A DNA stretch of 64,000 nucleotides from Verrucomicrobiaceae bacterium (lineage in GTDB: Bacteria; Verrucomicrobiota; Verrucomicrobiia; Verrucomicrobiales; Akkermansiaceae): assembly GCA_027491155.1 (NCBI GenBank), contig JAIXWR010000034.1, positions 1-64,000 of the forward strand. The letters are read 5' to 3'. A model generated the notes under the pieces. It saw nothing but the letters and a program-made list of their open reading frames with translations. It was not told where the DNA came from and did not search any database. This document shows positions 16,844 to 26,509 of this stretch, in pieces. How positions within the stretch are numbered: position 1 is the stretch's first letter; each line of letters opens with the position of its first letter. Both the position numbers and the translations under genes were made by a program.

Positions 16844-18226
16844 ATGGCCCGTTACCCCACCCGCTTCCAACTCCGCACCCTGTGGAATGCCGCCACCGGC
16901 GTCTCGATCCTGGTGCTCGGCGCCCTGCTCGTCGGCCTGGTCTGGTTGATGGGCGAGATCTTCGGCTTTCTCCAGCCGGTGCTCGTCCCGCTGGCCGTCG
17001 CCGCCATCATCGCCTACCTGCTGGACCCCGTCGTCCGCATCTTCCAGAAACGCGGCTTCTCCCGCCGCTGGTCGGTCGTTTCCACCTTCGCCGGGTTCAC
17101 CCTGCTGGCCGCCGGGCTCGTCGCCATCATGATCCCGCTGGTCGGCGGCCAGATCCACACCTTCCAGCAGCAGCGCGATGCGATCGCCGCGGTCAGCGAA
17201 ACCTCCCCCTCCACCACCCCGGACGACGCCGCGGTGAAGAAGCCCTTCGACGAGATCATCGTCGACATCCTCATCGGCACCCGGAACAAGAACGAGTGGG
17301 CGAAACCCTTCATCGACCCGCTGCTCGGCCCGCCGGACGACCCCAAGTCCGACGCCCCGAAGGCCACCCTCACCGCGGCCCTCGATGAAGCCGCGGCGGA
17401 AGGCGGCGCCCAGCTCGAGCCGCCGATCGTCCTCCAGAACACCGAACTCTGGGCGCAGGGCAAAAGCTACATCGACGAGATCCTCGGTTGGATCAAGGGC
17501 GGTGCCGGCAAGATCCTCGGCTTCCTCGGCCTGGCCATCGGCTTCGTCATGGTGCCGATCTATCTCTACTACTTCCTCAACGAGAGCGCCGCGATCAAGG
17601 AACACTGGCACGACTACGTCCCGCTGAAGGCCTCGCGCTTCAAGACCGAGCTCATCGAGACCCTCACCGAGATCAACAGCTACCTGATTTCGTTCTTCCG
17701 CGGCCAAGTGCTCGTCGCCTTCATCGACGGGATGCTGGTCGGCCTTGCCCTCACCGCCTTCACCCTCCCGCTCGGCCTCCTTATCGGCATCCTGATGGCC
17801 GTCCTCGGGATCATCCCCTACATCGGCAACATCATCACGCTGATCCCCGCCTGTGTCCTGGCCTACTTCCACTTCAGCGTGCCCGGCAACCAGCACTACC
17901 TCGGCGACAACCCCTGGGCCTACGTCGGCGGCGTGGTCGCCATCTTCGTCATCGTCCAGCAGATCAACTCGCTGCTCACCGCGCCGAAGATCGTGGGCGA
18001 CTCGGTCGGCCTCCACCCGATGACCGTCATTTTCTCGATGCTCTTCTGGACCCTCATCCTCGGCGGCTTCGTCGGCGCCCTGCTCGCCGTCCCCCTCACC
18101 GCCGCGGTCAAGGTGCTGTTCCGCCGCTACATCTGGGACCGCCGGATGAAGGAAGGCTACGGCGACGACAAGGACGAGGAGGACGGGGTGGAGGAATGGC
18201 AGCCGTCGGAAGCGGAAGGCGTCTGA
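16844..18226 (+). CDS. AI-2E family transporter (PerM-like membrane protein)
   Basis: A 460-residue polytopic inner-membrane protein of the AI-2E/DUF20 family. N-terminal helices (WLMGEIFGFLQPVLVPLAVA) with AYLLDPVV, a long soluble loop, then the conserved C-terminal half (LPLGLLIGILMAVLGIIPYI, GDSVGLHPMTVIFSMLFW). Relatives export autoinducer-2 or act as permeases or sodium-proton antiporters; the substrate here cannot be told. An acidic tail (DDKDEEDGVEEW) ends the protein. It is followed by leuB after 68 bp. Confidence 0.88.
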   Translation: MARYPTRFQLRTLWNAATGVSILVLGALLVGLVWLMGEIFGFLQPVLVPLAVAAIIAYLLDPVVRIFQKRGFSRRWSVVSTFAGFTLLAAGLVAIMIPLVGGQIHTFQQQRDAIAAVSETSPSTTPDDAAVKKPFDEIIVDILIGTRNKNEWAKPFIDPLLGPPDDPKSDAPKATLTAALDEAAAEGGAQLEPPIVLQNTELWAQGKSYIDEILGWIKGGAGKILGFLGLAIGFVMVPIYLYYFLNESAAIKEHWHDYVPLKASRFKTELIETLTEINSYLISFFRGQVLVAFIDGMLVGLALTAFTLPLGLLIGILMAVLGIIPYIGNIITLIPACVLAYFHFSVPGNQHYLGDNPWAYVGGVVAIFVIVQQINSLLTAPKIVGDSVGLHPMTVIFSMLFWTLILGGFVGALLAVPLTAAVKVLFRRYIWDRRMKEGYGDDKDEEDGVEEWQPSEAEGV

Positions 18227-18246
18227 GCGGGTCGCCCGCGCGCTGA

Positions 18247-19398
<1,152 letters not shown>

Positions 19399-19414
19399 GC
19401 CACGGCAACCCCGT

Positions 19415-19436
19415 GCCCCCCGGACAAGCGGGGGGC
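19415..19436. terminator. Hairpin between convergent leuB and menD
   Basis: A GC-only stem (GCCCCCCG / CGGGGGGC) with a 6-nt loop in the 49-bp gap between two convergent stops. It lacks a T-run on either strand, so its effect on termination is uncertain. Confidence 0.4.
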
Positions 19437-19447
19437 CGGGCCACCCT

Positions 19448-21013
19448 TCAGCGGTTCCCCATCCGATCCCACGCCTCCCAGAACGCCTTCGTTTCCTCCG
19501 CTTCCGGGATGACCTCCACCAGCAGCGGCACCTCGCCGGGCTCGAGGTCGTCGAAGCCGGCGTCGTTCTCGATCCGGAGGTATTTCATCCCCCACATCGC
19601 GGCCCAGCCGTCGAGGCGGACTTCGTGCGGATTGAGCATCAGGTCTTTCGCCCGATCGCTCATCGCGTCGAGCCGCGGCAGCCGGGAGAAAATCTGGCCG
19701 CCGCCGTTGTTGATCACGACGAAGACCCGCCCCTTGCGCTCGATCTGCCCGAGCCAGGCCGGCGCTGCGAGGTCGTAGAGCGCGGTGAGGTCGCCTACTA
19801 GGCACCACGAGTCCTCCAGGTCGGCCGTCCAGCCGAGCCAGGTCGAAAGCTGGCCGTCGATCCCGTTCGCGCCGCGGTTCGCCCGGACGTCGGTCACCGG
19901 CTTGTCGCGCTGGGCGAAGAGGTTCCACTCGCGGATCGGCAGGCTGTTGCCGAGGTAGAGCGAGGAGCCGAGCGAGGCGTAGGCGGAAAGCACCCGCAGC
20001 AGGCCGGGCTCGCTGTCCGGATGGGCTTCCAGCAGGTCGTCGATCTGCCCCGCGCGGCGCGAAGTACGACGGAAGTAGTCGAGCGCGTCGCCGGCCTTCT
20101 CGACATCGCCGAGCCCGCGGATCACGCGGCCGACCGGCGACACGATGGTCTCGCATTTCCGCGCCAGCCCGGGAAAGCCGGTGCGCGTGATGTTGTAAAC
20201 TTCCGTCTCCGGCAGCTCCTCGAGGTCGCGCCAGAAGCGGCCGCTGGGAACGCCGCCGAGCCGCAGGACCTTCCCCGGCGGGCACTCGCGCAGCATCCGG
20301 TCGGGATCCGGCAAGGCCAGTTCGCCCAACGCTTCCCGCAGCCCGCTGGTCGCCTCCGCCGCGACCGGCACGCCGAGATCGAGGCAAAAGTGGAACACCG
20401 CCTCGTGGTCCTCCGGCTCCAAGTCGCCGATCATCACCACCAGCCCGCGGAAGATGTCCTCGCGCAGCCAGCGGGCCAGCATCGCGACGGAGAAGTTCGG
20501 ATGGGTGGGCGCCTTGAAATCCGTCGATGCCGGGGGCGTCCATTCCCCCGGCGTGAAGTCTTCCTCCAGCTCGACGTTCCAGTGCCACGGCGCGCGCAGC
20601 GACCAGTCCGCCAACGGGCCGCTGCCCGCGTGTTCGCCGAAGATTCCCGGCTGGGAAATCGCCTGGGGCGCGCCGGTCCCGCGGAAGCGCTCCGGCCGGT
20701 CCGCCGTCAACGCCAGCAGCGGGCGGCCCTGGTAGTGGGCCTCGATCATCGCCGGCAGCAATTCCGCGACCGCCGTGCCGCTGGTGGTCACCACCGCGCA
20801 GGCCTCGCCGGTGGCCATCGTGCGGCCCAGCGCGAAGAACCCGGCGCTGCGCTCCTCGAAGTGCCGCCAGACCCGCGCCAGGCCCGCGGCCTCGGCCCGT
20901 GCCAGCACTTCCACCAGCGAGGCATTCCTTGCCCCGGCGCAAACAACGAACTCGCGCACGCCGCGGGAAAGGCATGCTTCGACAATGGAACAAGCGGTCT
21001 GCCAAGTGGTCAC
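19448..21013 (-). CDS. menD: MenD, SEPHCHC synthase of menaquinone synthesis
   Basis: A thiamine-diphosphate enzyme adding a 2-oxoglutarate-derived unit to isochorismate. The N-terminus reads TTWQTACSIVEACLSRGVRE then FVVCAGARN; later SGTAVAELLPAMIEAHYQGR, ALTADRP, GNSLPIREWNLF, RANRGANGIDGQLST and GDLTALYDLAAP then NNGGG (TPP/metal site) follow. The GTG at 21013 is chosen because it begins the conserved N-terminus (521 residues). ATGs at 21091/21094 would add codons made of a low-complexity CGGTGTTTCGG tandem. It stands 16 kb from the other men genes and is divergent from nfeD. Confidence 0.9.
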   Translation of the reverse strand: MTTWQTACSIVEACLSRGVREFVVCAGARNASLVEVLARAEAAGLARVWRHFEERSAGFFALGRTMATGEACAVVTTSGTAVAELLPAMIEAHYQGRPLLALTADRPERFRGTGAPQAISQPGIFGEHAGSGPLADWSLRAPWHWNVELEEDFTPGEWTPPASTDFKAPTHPNFSVAMLARWLREDIFRGLVVMIGDLEPEDHEAVFHFCLDLGVPVAAEATSGLREALGELALPDPDRMLRECPPGKVLRLGGVPSGRFWRDLEELPETEVYNITRTGFPGLARKCETIVSPVGRVIRGLGDVEKAGDALDYFRRTSRRAGQIDDLLEAHPDSEPGLLRVLSAYASLGSSLYLGNSLPIREWNLFAQRDKPVTDVRANRGANGIDGQLSTWLGWTADLEDSWCLVGDLTALYDLAAPAWLGQIERKGRVFVVINNGGGQIFSRLPRLDAMSDRAKDLMLNPHEVRLDGWAAMWGMKYLRIENDAGFDDLEPGEVPLLVEVIPEAEETKAFWEAWDRMGNR

Positions 21014-21050
21014 GGCCGGAGCTTGGAGCCGGAAAGCGGAAAGCGGAAGC

Positions 21051-21078
21051 CGGTGTTTCGGTGTTTCGGTGTTTCCGG
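21051..21078. repeat. CGGTGTTTCGG tandem words upstream of menD
   Basis: Three near-perfect GGTGTTTC(G/C) units in a row, related to the complementary repeats at 14978-15063. They lie between the GTG chosen for menD and an upstream in-frame ATG. Confidence 0.6.
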
Positions 21079-21163
21079 CCCACCTCTCCATCATTCCCGC
21101 CAAATTGTAATTCGGCTCCGGGCCGTCGCGTGTTAGGAAACGACGCGAATCCCTCCCGACCTC

Positions 21164-21610
21164 ATGCCGATCAGTCCCCAGAACCTCTGGCTCCTCGCGG
21201 GCGTCCTGCTCATCTTCACCGAGTTCTTCGCGCCCGGCGTGATCATCGTGTTCTTCGGCGTCGGGGCGATCCTGACCTCGATCACCACCTGGGCCGGCCT
21301 GACTCCGGGCATCGGCTCGCAGGCCGCGGTGTTCGCAATCAGCTCGGTCACCCTGCTGTTCGGCCTCCGCCGCTACGTGAAACAATGGTTCGTCGGCGAT
21401 TCCGCAAACCTGAACGGCGAATCCGACGACGACTTCACCGGCCGCGAGGCCCGCGTGGTCGGCGACCTGCCGGGCAACGGCGGCGACGGGGTGGTCGAAA
21501 TCAAGGGCACCAACTGGAAGGCCCGCAGCGAAGCCCCGATCCCCGCCGGCGAAACCGTGATCATCGAACGCCGCGAAGGCCTCACCTTCTACGTCCGCAC
21601 CCGACTCTAA
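21164..21610 (+). CDS. NfeD-like membrane protein
   Basis: A 148-residue short NfeD. Membrane helices near the N-terminus (LWLLAGVLLIFTEFFAPGVI and following) lead to a soluble C-terminal OB-fold-like domain (GREARVVGDLPGNG ... IPAGETVIIERREG). NfeD proteins partner SPFH/stomatin proteins in membrane microdomains, and the SPFH gene follows 20 bp downstream. This supports a two-gene operon. Confidence 0.88.
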   Translation: MPISPQNLWLLAGVLLIFTEFFAPGVIIVFFGVGAILTSITTWAGLTPGIGSQAAVFAISSVTLLFGLRRYVKQWFVGDSANLNGESDDDFTGREARVVGDLPGNGGDGVVEIKGTNWKARSEAPIPAGETVIIERREGLTFYVRTRL

Positions 21611-21630
21611 CACCACGCTCCTCCTCTCCC

Positions 21631-22641
21631 ATGAACGCACTCCTCGCAGAAGCCCTCACCGTTGCCGGCAAAGACGACTCGATGTTCGGCATCTTCCTGA
21701 CCCTCGGCATCGTCGTCCTGATCGTCGTCGCCCTGATCAAGACCGCCCGCATCGTGCCCCAGCGGCAGGCCCACGTGGTCGAGCGCCTCGGCAAGTACCA
21801 CAAGACCCTCGAGGCCGGCTTCCACATCCTCATCCCCTTCATCGACCGCGTCGCCTACAAGCACTCGCTGAAGGAAGTCGCGATGGATGTCCCGCCGCAG
21901 TTCTGCATCACCAAGGACAACATCGCGATCGAGATCGACGGCCTGCTCTACATGCAGGTGCTCGACCCGAAGCTCGCGTCCTACGGCATCGAGAACTACT
22001 ACTACGCCGCCTCCCAGCTCGCGCAGACCACCTTGCGTTCGGAGATCGGCAAGCTGGAGCTCGACAAGACCTTCGAGGAGCGGGACAGCATCAACGCCTC
22101 GGTGATCCAGGCGCTCGACAAGGCTTCGGAGCCGTGGGGACTGAAGATCACCCGCTACGAGATCGCCAACATCAAGCCGCCGCAGTCGGTGCAGGACGCC
22201 CTCGAGAAGCAGATGCGCGCCGAGCGCGAGCGCCGCGCCCAGATCGCGCTTTCGGAAGGCCAGCGCGAGGCGCAGATCAACGTCGCCGAAGGCCAGAAGC
22301 AGGAGGTCATCAAGCAGTCCGAGGCCAAGAAGCTCAGCCAGATCAACGAGGCCGAGGGCAAGGCCCGCGAGATCGAGCTGCTGGCCAACGCCACCGCCCA
22401 GGGGATCATCCAGATCGCCAGCGCCATGCAGGCGCCCGGCGGCAAGGATGCGGTGAACCTGCGGATCGCCGAGCAGTACATCATTCAGTTCGGCAACCTC
22501 GCGAAGGAGACCAACACGCTCATCCTGCCGCAGAACCTCAGCGACATCGGCGGCGTCGTCGCCGGCCTCGCGAAGATCCTGGACGGCGCCAAAACCCCCG
22601 CCCAAGCCGGCACCGCCTCCGTCCCGCCGCCGCTGCGGTGA
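21631..22641 (+). CDS. SPFH/band-7 (stomatin-like, QmcA type) protein
   Basis: A 336-residue membrane-anchored scaffold. An N-terminal helix (FGIFLTLGIVVLIVVALI) is followed by the SPFH domain (VPQRQAHVVERLGKYHKTLE, GFHILIPFIDRV, TKDNIAIEIDGLLYMQVLDP), then an Ala/Glu-rich coiled coil (ALEKQMRAERERRAQIALSE onward) and an oligomerisation C-terminus. It works with NfeD in organising membrane proteins and proteolysis. The ATG at 21631 puts the anchor at the N-terminus and follows nfeD closely. Confidence 0.93.
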   Translation: MNALLAEALTVAGKDDSMFGIFLTLGIVVLIVVALIKTARIVPQRQAHVVERLGKYHKTLEAGFHILIPFIDRVAYKHSLKEVAMDVPPQFCITKDNIAIEIDGLLYMQVLDPKLASYGIENYYYAASQLAQTTLRSEIGKLELDKTFEERDSINASVIQALDKASEPWGLKITRYEIANIKPPQSVQDALEKQMRAERERRAQIALSEGQREAQINVAEGQKQEVIKQSEAKKLSQINEAEGKAREIELLANATAQGIIQIASAMQAPGGKDAVNLRIAEQYIIQFGNLAKETNTLILPQNLSDIGGVVAGLAKILDGAKTPAQAGTASVPPPLR

Positions 22642-22924
22642 ACATGGGTGCGATGGCATGACATCGCTTTCCCTCGGGGCGAGGCGGGAGAATCGAGGAG
22701 AGGCGGATTGCCTCCGGCCATCTCCGCTGCGCTACGGTTCCGATCCGCCATGCGCTTGGCCAGCGATGGAAGAGCGGTTCCCTCGGATCCTTGGCGGCTC
22801 ATCCTTGGCGGCGCACGGTCATGGCGGATCGGAGTCCGCCACTCCTTGGGGACCGATGCGAAAGCGTGGGAACGCCGGACCGGTTTCCGCTTGGCACTTG
22901 GAACTTCAACACTTGGAACTTCAG
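22642..22924. repeat. Intergenic repeat region between SPFH gene and rnpB
   Basis: No gene seen. It begins with GTGCGATGGCATGACATCGC (22648 on), the same element as at 50581. It also holds a double ATCCTTGGCGGC (about 22788-22812) and the word TTGGCACTTGGAACTTC (22891-22907) with a partial second copy, which recurs near 29850 and 44640. Confidence 0.6.
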
Positions 22925-22930
22925 AAAAAA

Positions 22931-23388
22931 GCGGCCGCTCTCCTGTAAGCCGGATTCTGTCCCTCCCGCCTTCGCGGGATTGGGCGATCATTTCTCTCCC
23001 CGCTTGCGCGGGAGCCCGCTTGCGCGGAACTGCGACTAATACCCGGGGATCAAACGGGCGGGCAACCCTTCCCCTGTTCTGTCTTGCACCACGCGAGGTT
23101 TGCCGTGCCGCGCCGGTTGCCCGGACACGCGGTGGGCTCTTACCCCACCCTTTCACCCTTACCCGCCTCCGCCAAGGCTTCGGAGGGGCAGGCCTGATTC
23201 CCCGAGAGGAAGGGCCTGCCCTCCGTAGCTCGAAGAGCGTAGGAGGGCGGTTTGCTTTCTGCTGCACTGTCTGTCCGGCGGCCTTGACGCCGCCGTCCCC
23301 CTCTTTCGAGAGGCGCGTTGCCCTGTGGTGTCCGGACTTTCCTCGACCTTGCAAGCAAGGCCGCGATCGCCCGGAGAGCGGCGGCGCG
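22931..23388 (-). ncRNA. rnpB: RNase P RNA, bacterial class A
   Basis: The catalytic RNA of tRNA 5' maturation. On the minus strand the conserved 5' core GAGGAAAGTCCGGACACC is followed by ACAGGGCAACG, a P12-like arm, AGGGTGAAAGGGTGGGGTAA, and the 3' core ACAGAATCCGGCTTAC. The ends pair (P1: CCGCTCTCC with GGAGAGCGG), and the RNA is followed by a run of six U. At about 458 nt it is longer than many class A RNAs; the excess is in the P12-like arm (about 23165-23250). Ends are estimated from the P1 pairing. Confidence 0.93.
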
Positions 23389-23512
23389 ATCCTGCCGGCG
23401 AATCCCGCGCCGGGAAAGACCAATCCTTCCCGTCCGCCGACTCCCCGCCGCGGAAAGCACGGAATCACCGGCAATCAGGAACTCCGGAAAGTCCCGGCTT
23501 TTTGATTATCCA

Positions 23513-23540
23513 TTGAAAACCCGGCGCTTCCCGGTATAGC
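23513..23540 (+). promoter_or_regulatory. Candidate leaderless promoter of M50 protease gene
   Basis: TTGAAA (23513-23518), a 16-bp spacer and TATAGC (23535-23540), the best sigma-70-like pair seen in the window. The GTG start is 8 nt after the -10 end, so the mRNA would begin at or beside the start codon. Confidence 0.5.
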
Positions 23541-23547
23541 CGTTCCC

Positions 23548-26421
23548 GTGCAACTCGCCGCACTCCAGCCTTTCCACCAGTTGCTGCCCGGATGGTGGCT
23601 GGCGGCGTATCTCGGCACGATCGCGGCCCTGCCCCTCCTCCTGCTCGCGTTCCTTGCCCTGCGGCGGCGCGGAAGAAAGCGGCGGTTCTACGGCTGGCTG
23701 CCCGCCGAGCCGACCCAGATCCCGCGGGAATTCGCACGCCTGGGCCAGCCCTGGATCGGCCGGCTTGCTTTCCTCGGCTTCCCGGTCGTCCGCATCATGC
23801 GCTCGCCCGACGATGCCGATCCGGAGTCCATCCACTGGCTGGTGGCCGGCGCGAAGGACCGGACCACCGGGGTTTTCACCGGCTCGATGCCGTCCGGCGG
23901 CGGCAAGACGACCTTCTCGCTGCGGCTGGTCACTTTCCTCAGCGACGGCCGCGTGCTGGTCACCGCCGACCGCTTGCTCACGCGTCGGCCACCGGCCCAC
24001 TGGAGCCTCGTCCAGCGGCGCTTCGAAACCCTGGAAAGCCAGGTGCAGGAACACCGGAACCGGATCGCCGCCGAATCGAACGGGGCCCAGGCGATCCTGC
24101 CGCAAGCGCACGAAATGCCCTCGCGCCTGGCCATGGAGGCACGCGCGGCCTTCGATGCCCTGAAGACCTCCGGCGACTACGTGGAATGCGGCCTGGACAC
24201 GCTCCGCCCGGCCTTTTCCCGGCTGCCCCGCCTCGCGCTCCACGACTTCGCGGCGCTCTTCACCGGCAGCGCCGTCCCCAGCGGCCGACGCAAGGACGTG
24301 GCCAGCGCCGCCCGCGACACCACTCCGGGCGAGGAAGACATCGCGCCGGTCGGTGAATCGATGACCCTCTCTCCCGAGCAGCTCGTGGAGCGCGACCTCA
24401 TCCGCTACCGCAAGCACGCCGACCAGCCGCCGGGATTGAAGCACCGCTGGCTCCGCCTGCTGGTGCTGGTGGGGACCGTCGCGCTCTTCACCCTGGCCTT
24501 CGGCCACGACAACCGGGCCGCCACCGTTTTGATGCTGCTGGCGATCATCGCGGTGCACGAGTTCGGGCACTGGCTGGCGATGAAGGCCTTCGGCTACCGC
24601 GGCATGGGGCGCTTTTTCATCCCCTTCCTCGGGCCGGTCGACCGCGGCCGCAAACTGCACGCCACCCCCTGGCAGCAGATGCTGGTGATCCTCGCCGGCC
24701 CCGTGCCGGGCCTGATGGCGGGACTGGGCCTGCTGGTCGCCGGCTATTTCCTGCCGGGCCTGCCGCCGTGGCTGCTCGATCTGGCCGGGCTGTCGGTGGT
24801 CCTGAACGCCTTCCACCTGCTGCCCTTCCTGCCGCTCGACGGCGGAAAGATCGTCGACCTGCTGGTGTTCCGCGACCTGCCGCTGCTGCGCCCCCTTTTC
24901 ACGCTCTGCTCCGCCGTCGCCACCCTGCTCGCGGCTCTAGCCGCCGGTTCCCGGGCCGTGATCGCCATCGCCCTCGCGATGTTCGCGGGGCTGGTGTGGG
25001 ACATCAAGATGATCAAGGTCGTCCGCGGCGGCCGGAGGCTCGGCTGGGCGGGATCGATCAACGACGAGGACGAGGCGCTGCGCCGGATCTTCCGCGGTGT
25101 CCGCGGCGAGGAGAACGAGGCCTTCCTCCGCAGCAGCGACTGGCAGCGGCAGATCGACGTGCTGCTGGCCGAGGTGCTGCGCAAGCGGCCGGGCTTCCTG
25201 ACGCGGATCTTCGGAGGCTGGCTCTACGGGTCGCTCTGCCTGCTGCCGATCGCCGCGGTGACGGGAGTCGTCGCCCTGGTGCTGTTCAACAGTCTGGCCA
25301 TCTTCGGCCGCCAGTCGCTGGACACCGCCGAGTTCCAGGAAGCCTTTCCGCGGGAAACCCGGTCGATCACCGAAGTGCAGCACGCGGCGGTGGAGTCGCT
25401 GGCGCTTTCCACCCGGGCGATCACCGCGGCCGGACCGGTCGATGCGGCGAATCGCGCCGATCTCGCGGCCAAGGCGCTTCCGGTGATCGGACCCCAGCTC
25501 GACAAGCTCGACTGGACGGCCGCCGGAATCGTTCACCGGGCGGACCTGATCGAGCCGGAGGTGCTTTCCCTCTGGCTGGAAATCCAGTGCGGCAAGCTGG
25601 AAGCGGCCACCCGTGAAGGTCGCCTGCCCGAAGCGGTCCGCCGCGCGGAGTCGCTGCTCCACGGGATCGGAGCGATGGAGCCCGCGCTGACCCTGGAGCA
25701 CCGGAAATGGCTGCGGGATGCCGAACTCCGCACGCTGGCGGAAGTCGAGAAACTCGCGGCCAGCGGCACCCTGGATCCGGTGGTGCTCCAACGGATCGAG
25801 TCCCGCGTGAACTCGCTCAACAAGGCACCGCTGCCCGAAGTCGAGAACATGCTCCTCGTCGGCGGCTGGGGTGCGGCGCAGATGGAACGGGTGCTGCAGC
25901 TCTCCGGCGAAGCGGAAGACCGCGCGGACGGCGAAGGCTCGCTTCCCGACCTCCGCTTCTGGCGTCACGCTTATCCGCACCTCAGGCGCCTCGCGGATTC
26001 CCGTCCCTGGAGCGGCGGCGGCACTTCCGCCACGGTCGCGCTGGCACGGCACTGGAAAGCATCGCGCAAGGTCGGCGAGCTTCCCGCCACGCCGGGCGAG
26101 GACGTCATCGTGTCCAAGGAGGAAGCGGAATTCATCCTCTCCTTCTGCGAGGACCAGCGGCGCGTCCAGTGGCGGCGCATCACCACCTTGTCCGCGCTGC
26201 GGCTCGAGATCTACCGGCGGAAATCCGGCAAGCTCCCGGAACAATGGAAGCACACGCTTCCCGGCGGTGCGGAGCTCCAGTTGACCCACCAAAGCGGCCC
26301 GGCGCTGGAACTCACCGACCGTCGTTCGGCAGCCGGGCTCCAGGCACCGGCATGGCTCGCGGCCGCCGCTGCGCCGCAGGCACCGGTCGACCACCGCTGC
26401 CCGCTCTTCGGGGCAAGATAA
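23548..26421 (+). CDS. Large M50 (site-2 protease family) membrane protein
   Basis: A 957-residue integral membrane zinc-protease candidate. An N-terminal helix (about 14-34) and a soluble region (to about 305) precede the protease core: HEFGH (zinc ligands and catalytic Glu, about 336-340), then GPVPGLMAG and FLPLDGGK supplying the third ligand Asp. More helices reach to about 590, and a helical, presumably extracytoplasmic C-terminus of about 360 residues has no family I recognise. Site-2 proteases cut transmembrane substrates in regulated signalling; the substrate here is unknown. The GTG start at 23548 fits a leaderless promoter. Confidence 0.82.
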   Translation: MQLAALQPFHQLLPGWWLAAYLGTIAALPLLLLAFLALRRRGRKRRFYGWLPAEPTQIPREFARLGQPWIGRLAFLGFPVVRIMRSPDDADPESIHWLVAGAKDRTTGVFTGSMPSGGGKTTFSLRLVTFLSDGRVLVTADRLLTRRPPAHWSLVQRRFETLESQVQEHRNRIAAESNGAQAILPQAHEMPSRLAMEARAAFDALKTSGDYVECGLDTLRPAFSRLPRLALHDFAALFTGSAVPSGRRKDVASAARDTTPGEEDIAPVGESMTLSPEQLVERDLIRYRKHADQPPGLKHRWLRLLVLVGTVALFTLAFGHDNRAATVLMLLAIIAVHEFGHWLAMKAFGYRGMGRFFIPFLGPVDRGRKLHATPWQQMLVILAGPVPGLMAGLGLLVAGYFLPGLPPWLLDLAGLSVVLNAFHLLPFLPLDGGKIVDLLVFRDLPLLRPLFTLCSAVATLLAALAAGSRAVIAIALAMFAGLVWDIKMIKVVRGGRRLGWAGSINDEDEALRRIFRGVRGEENEAFLRSSDWQRQIDVLLAEVLRKRPGFLTRIFGGWLYGSLCLLPIAAVTGVVALVLFNSLAIFGRQSLDTAEFQEAFPRETRSITEVQHAAVESLALSTRAITAAGPVDAANRADLAAKALPVIGPQLDKLDWTAAGIVHRADLIEPEVLSLWLEIQCGKLEAATREGRLPEAVRRAESLLHGIGAMEPALTLEHRKWLRDAELRTLAEVEKLAASGTLDPVVLQRIESRVNSLNKAPLPEVENMLLVGGWGAAQMERVLQLSGEAEDRADGEGSLPDLRFWRHAYPHLRRLADSRPWSGGGTSATVALARHWKASRKVGELPATPGEDVIVSKEEAEFILSFCEDQRRVQWRRITTLSALRLEIYRRKSGKLPEQWKHTLPGGAELQLTHQSGPALELTDRRSAAGLQAPAWLAAAAAPQAPVDHRCPLFGAR

Positions 26422-26509
26422 GCCCCGGCGCAATGTCGCCCCGGCGGGTGATCCGGTCCGCGGAAAGGGCGGGCCGCGGAGGCAATCGCGAAGTGATCCC
26501 GCCGGGTGC

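Noticed and set aside
21014-21094. 27 additional N-terminal codons for MenD from an upstream ATG
   Set aside because: They are made of CGGTGTTTCGG tandem words and lack similarity to MenD; the GTG at 21013 begins the conserved part.
22642-22930. Possible coding frame downstream of the SPFH gene
   Set aside because: The open frames there run through palindromic repeats into RNase P RNA and have no similarity to a protein.
23880-23920. Walker-A-like SGGGKT in the M50 protein
   Set aside because: The residues before it do not match G-x(4)-GK[ST], and no Walker B or ABC motif follows; it is in a soluble N-terminal region of a protease.
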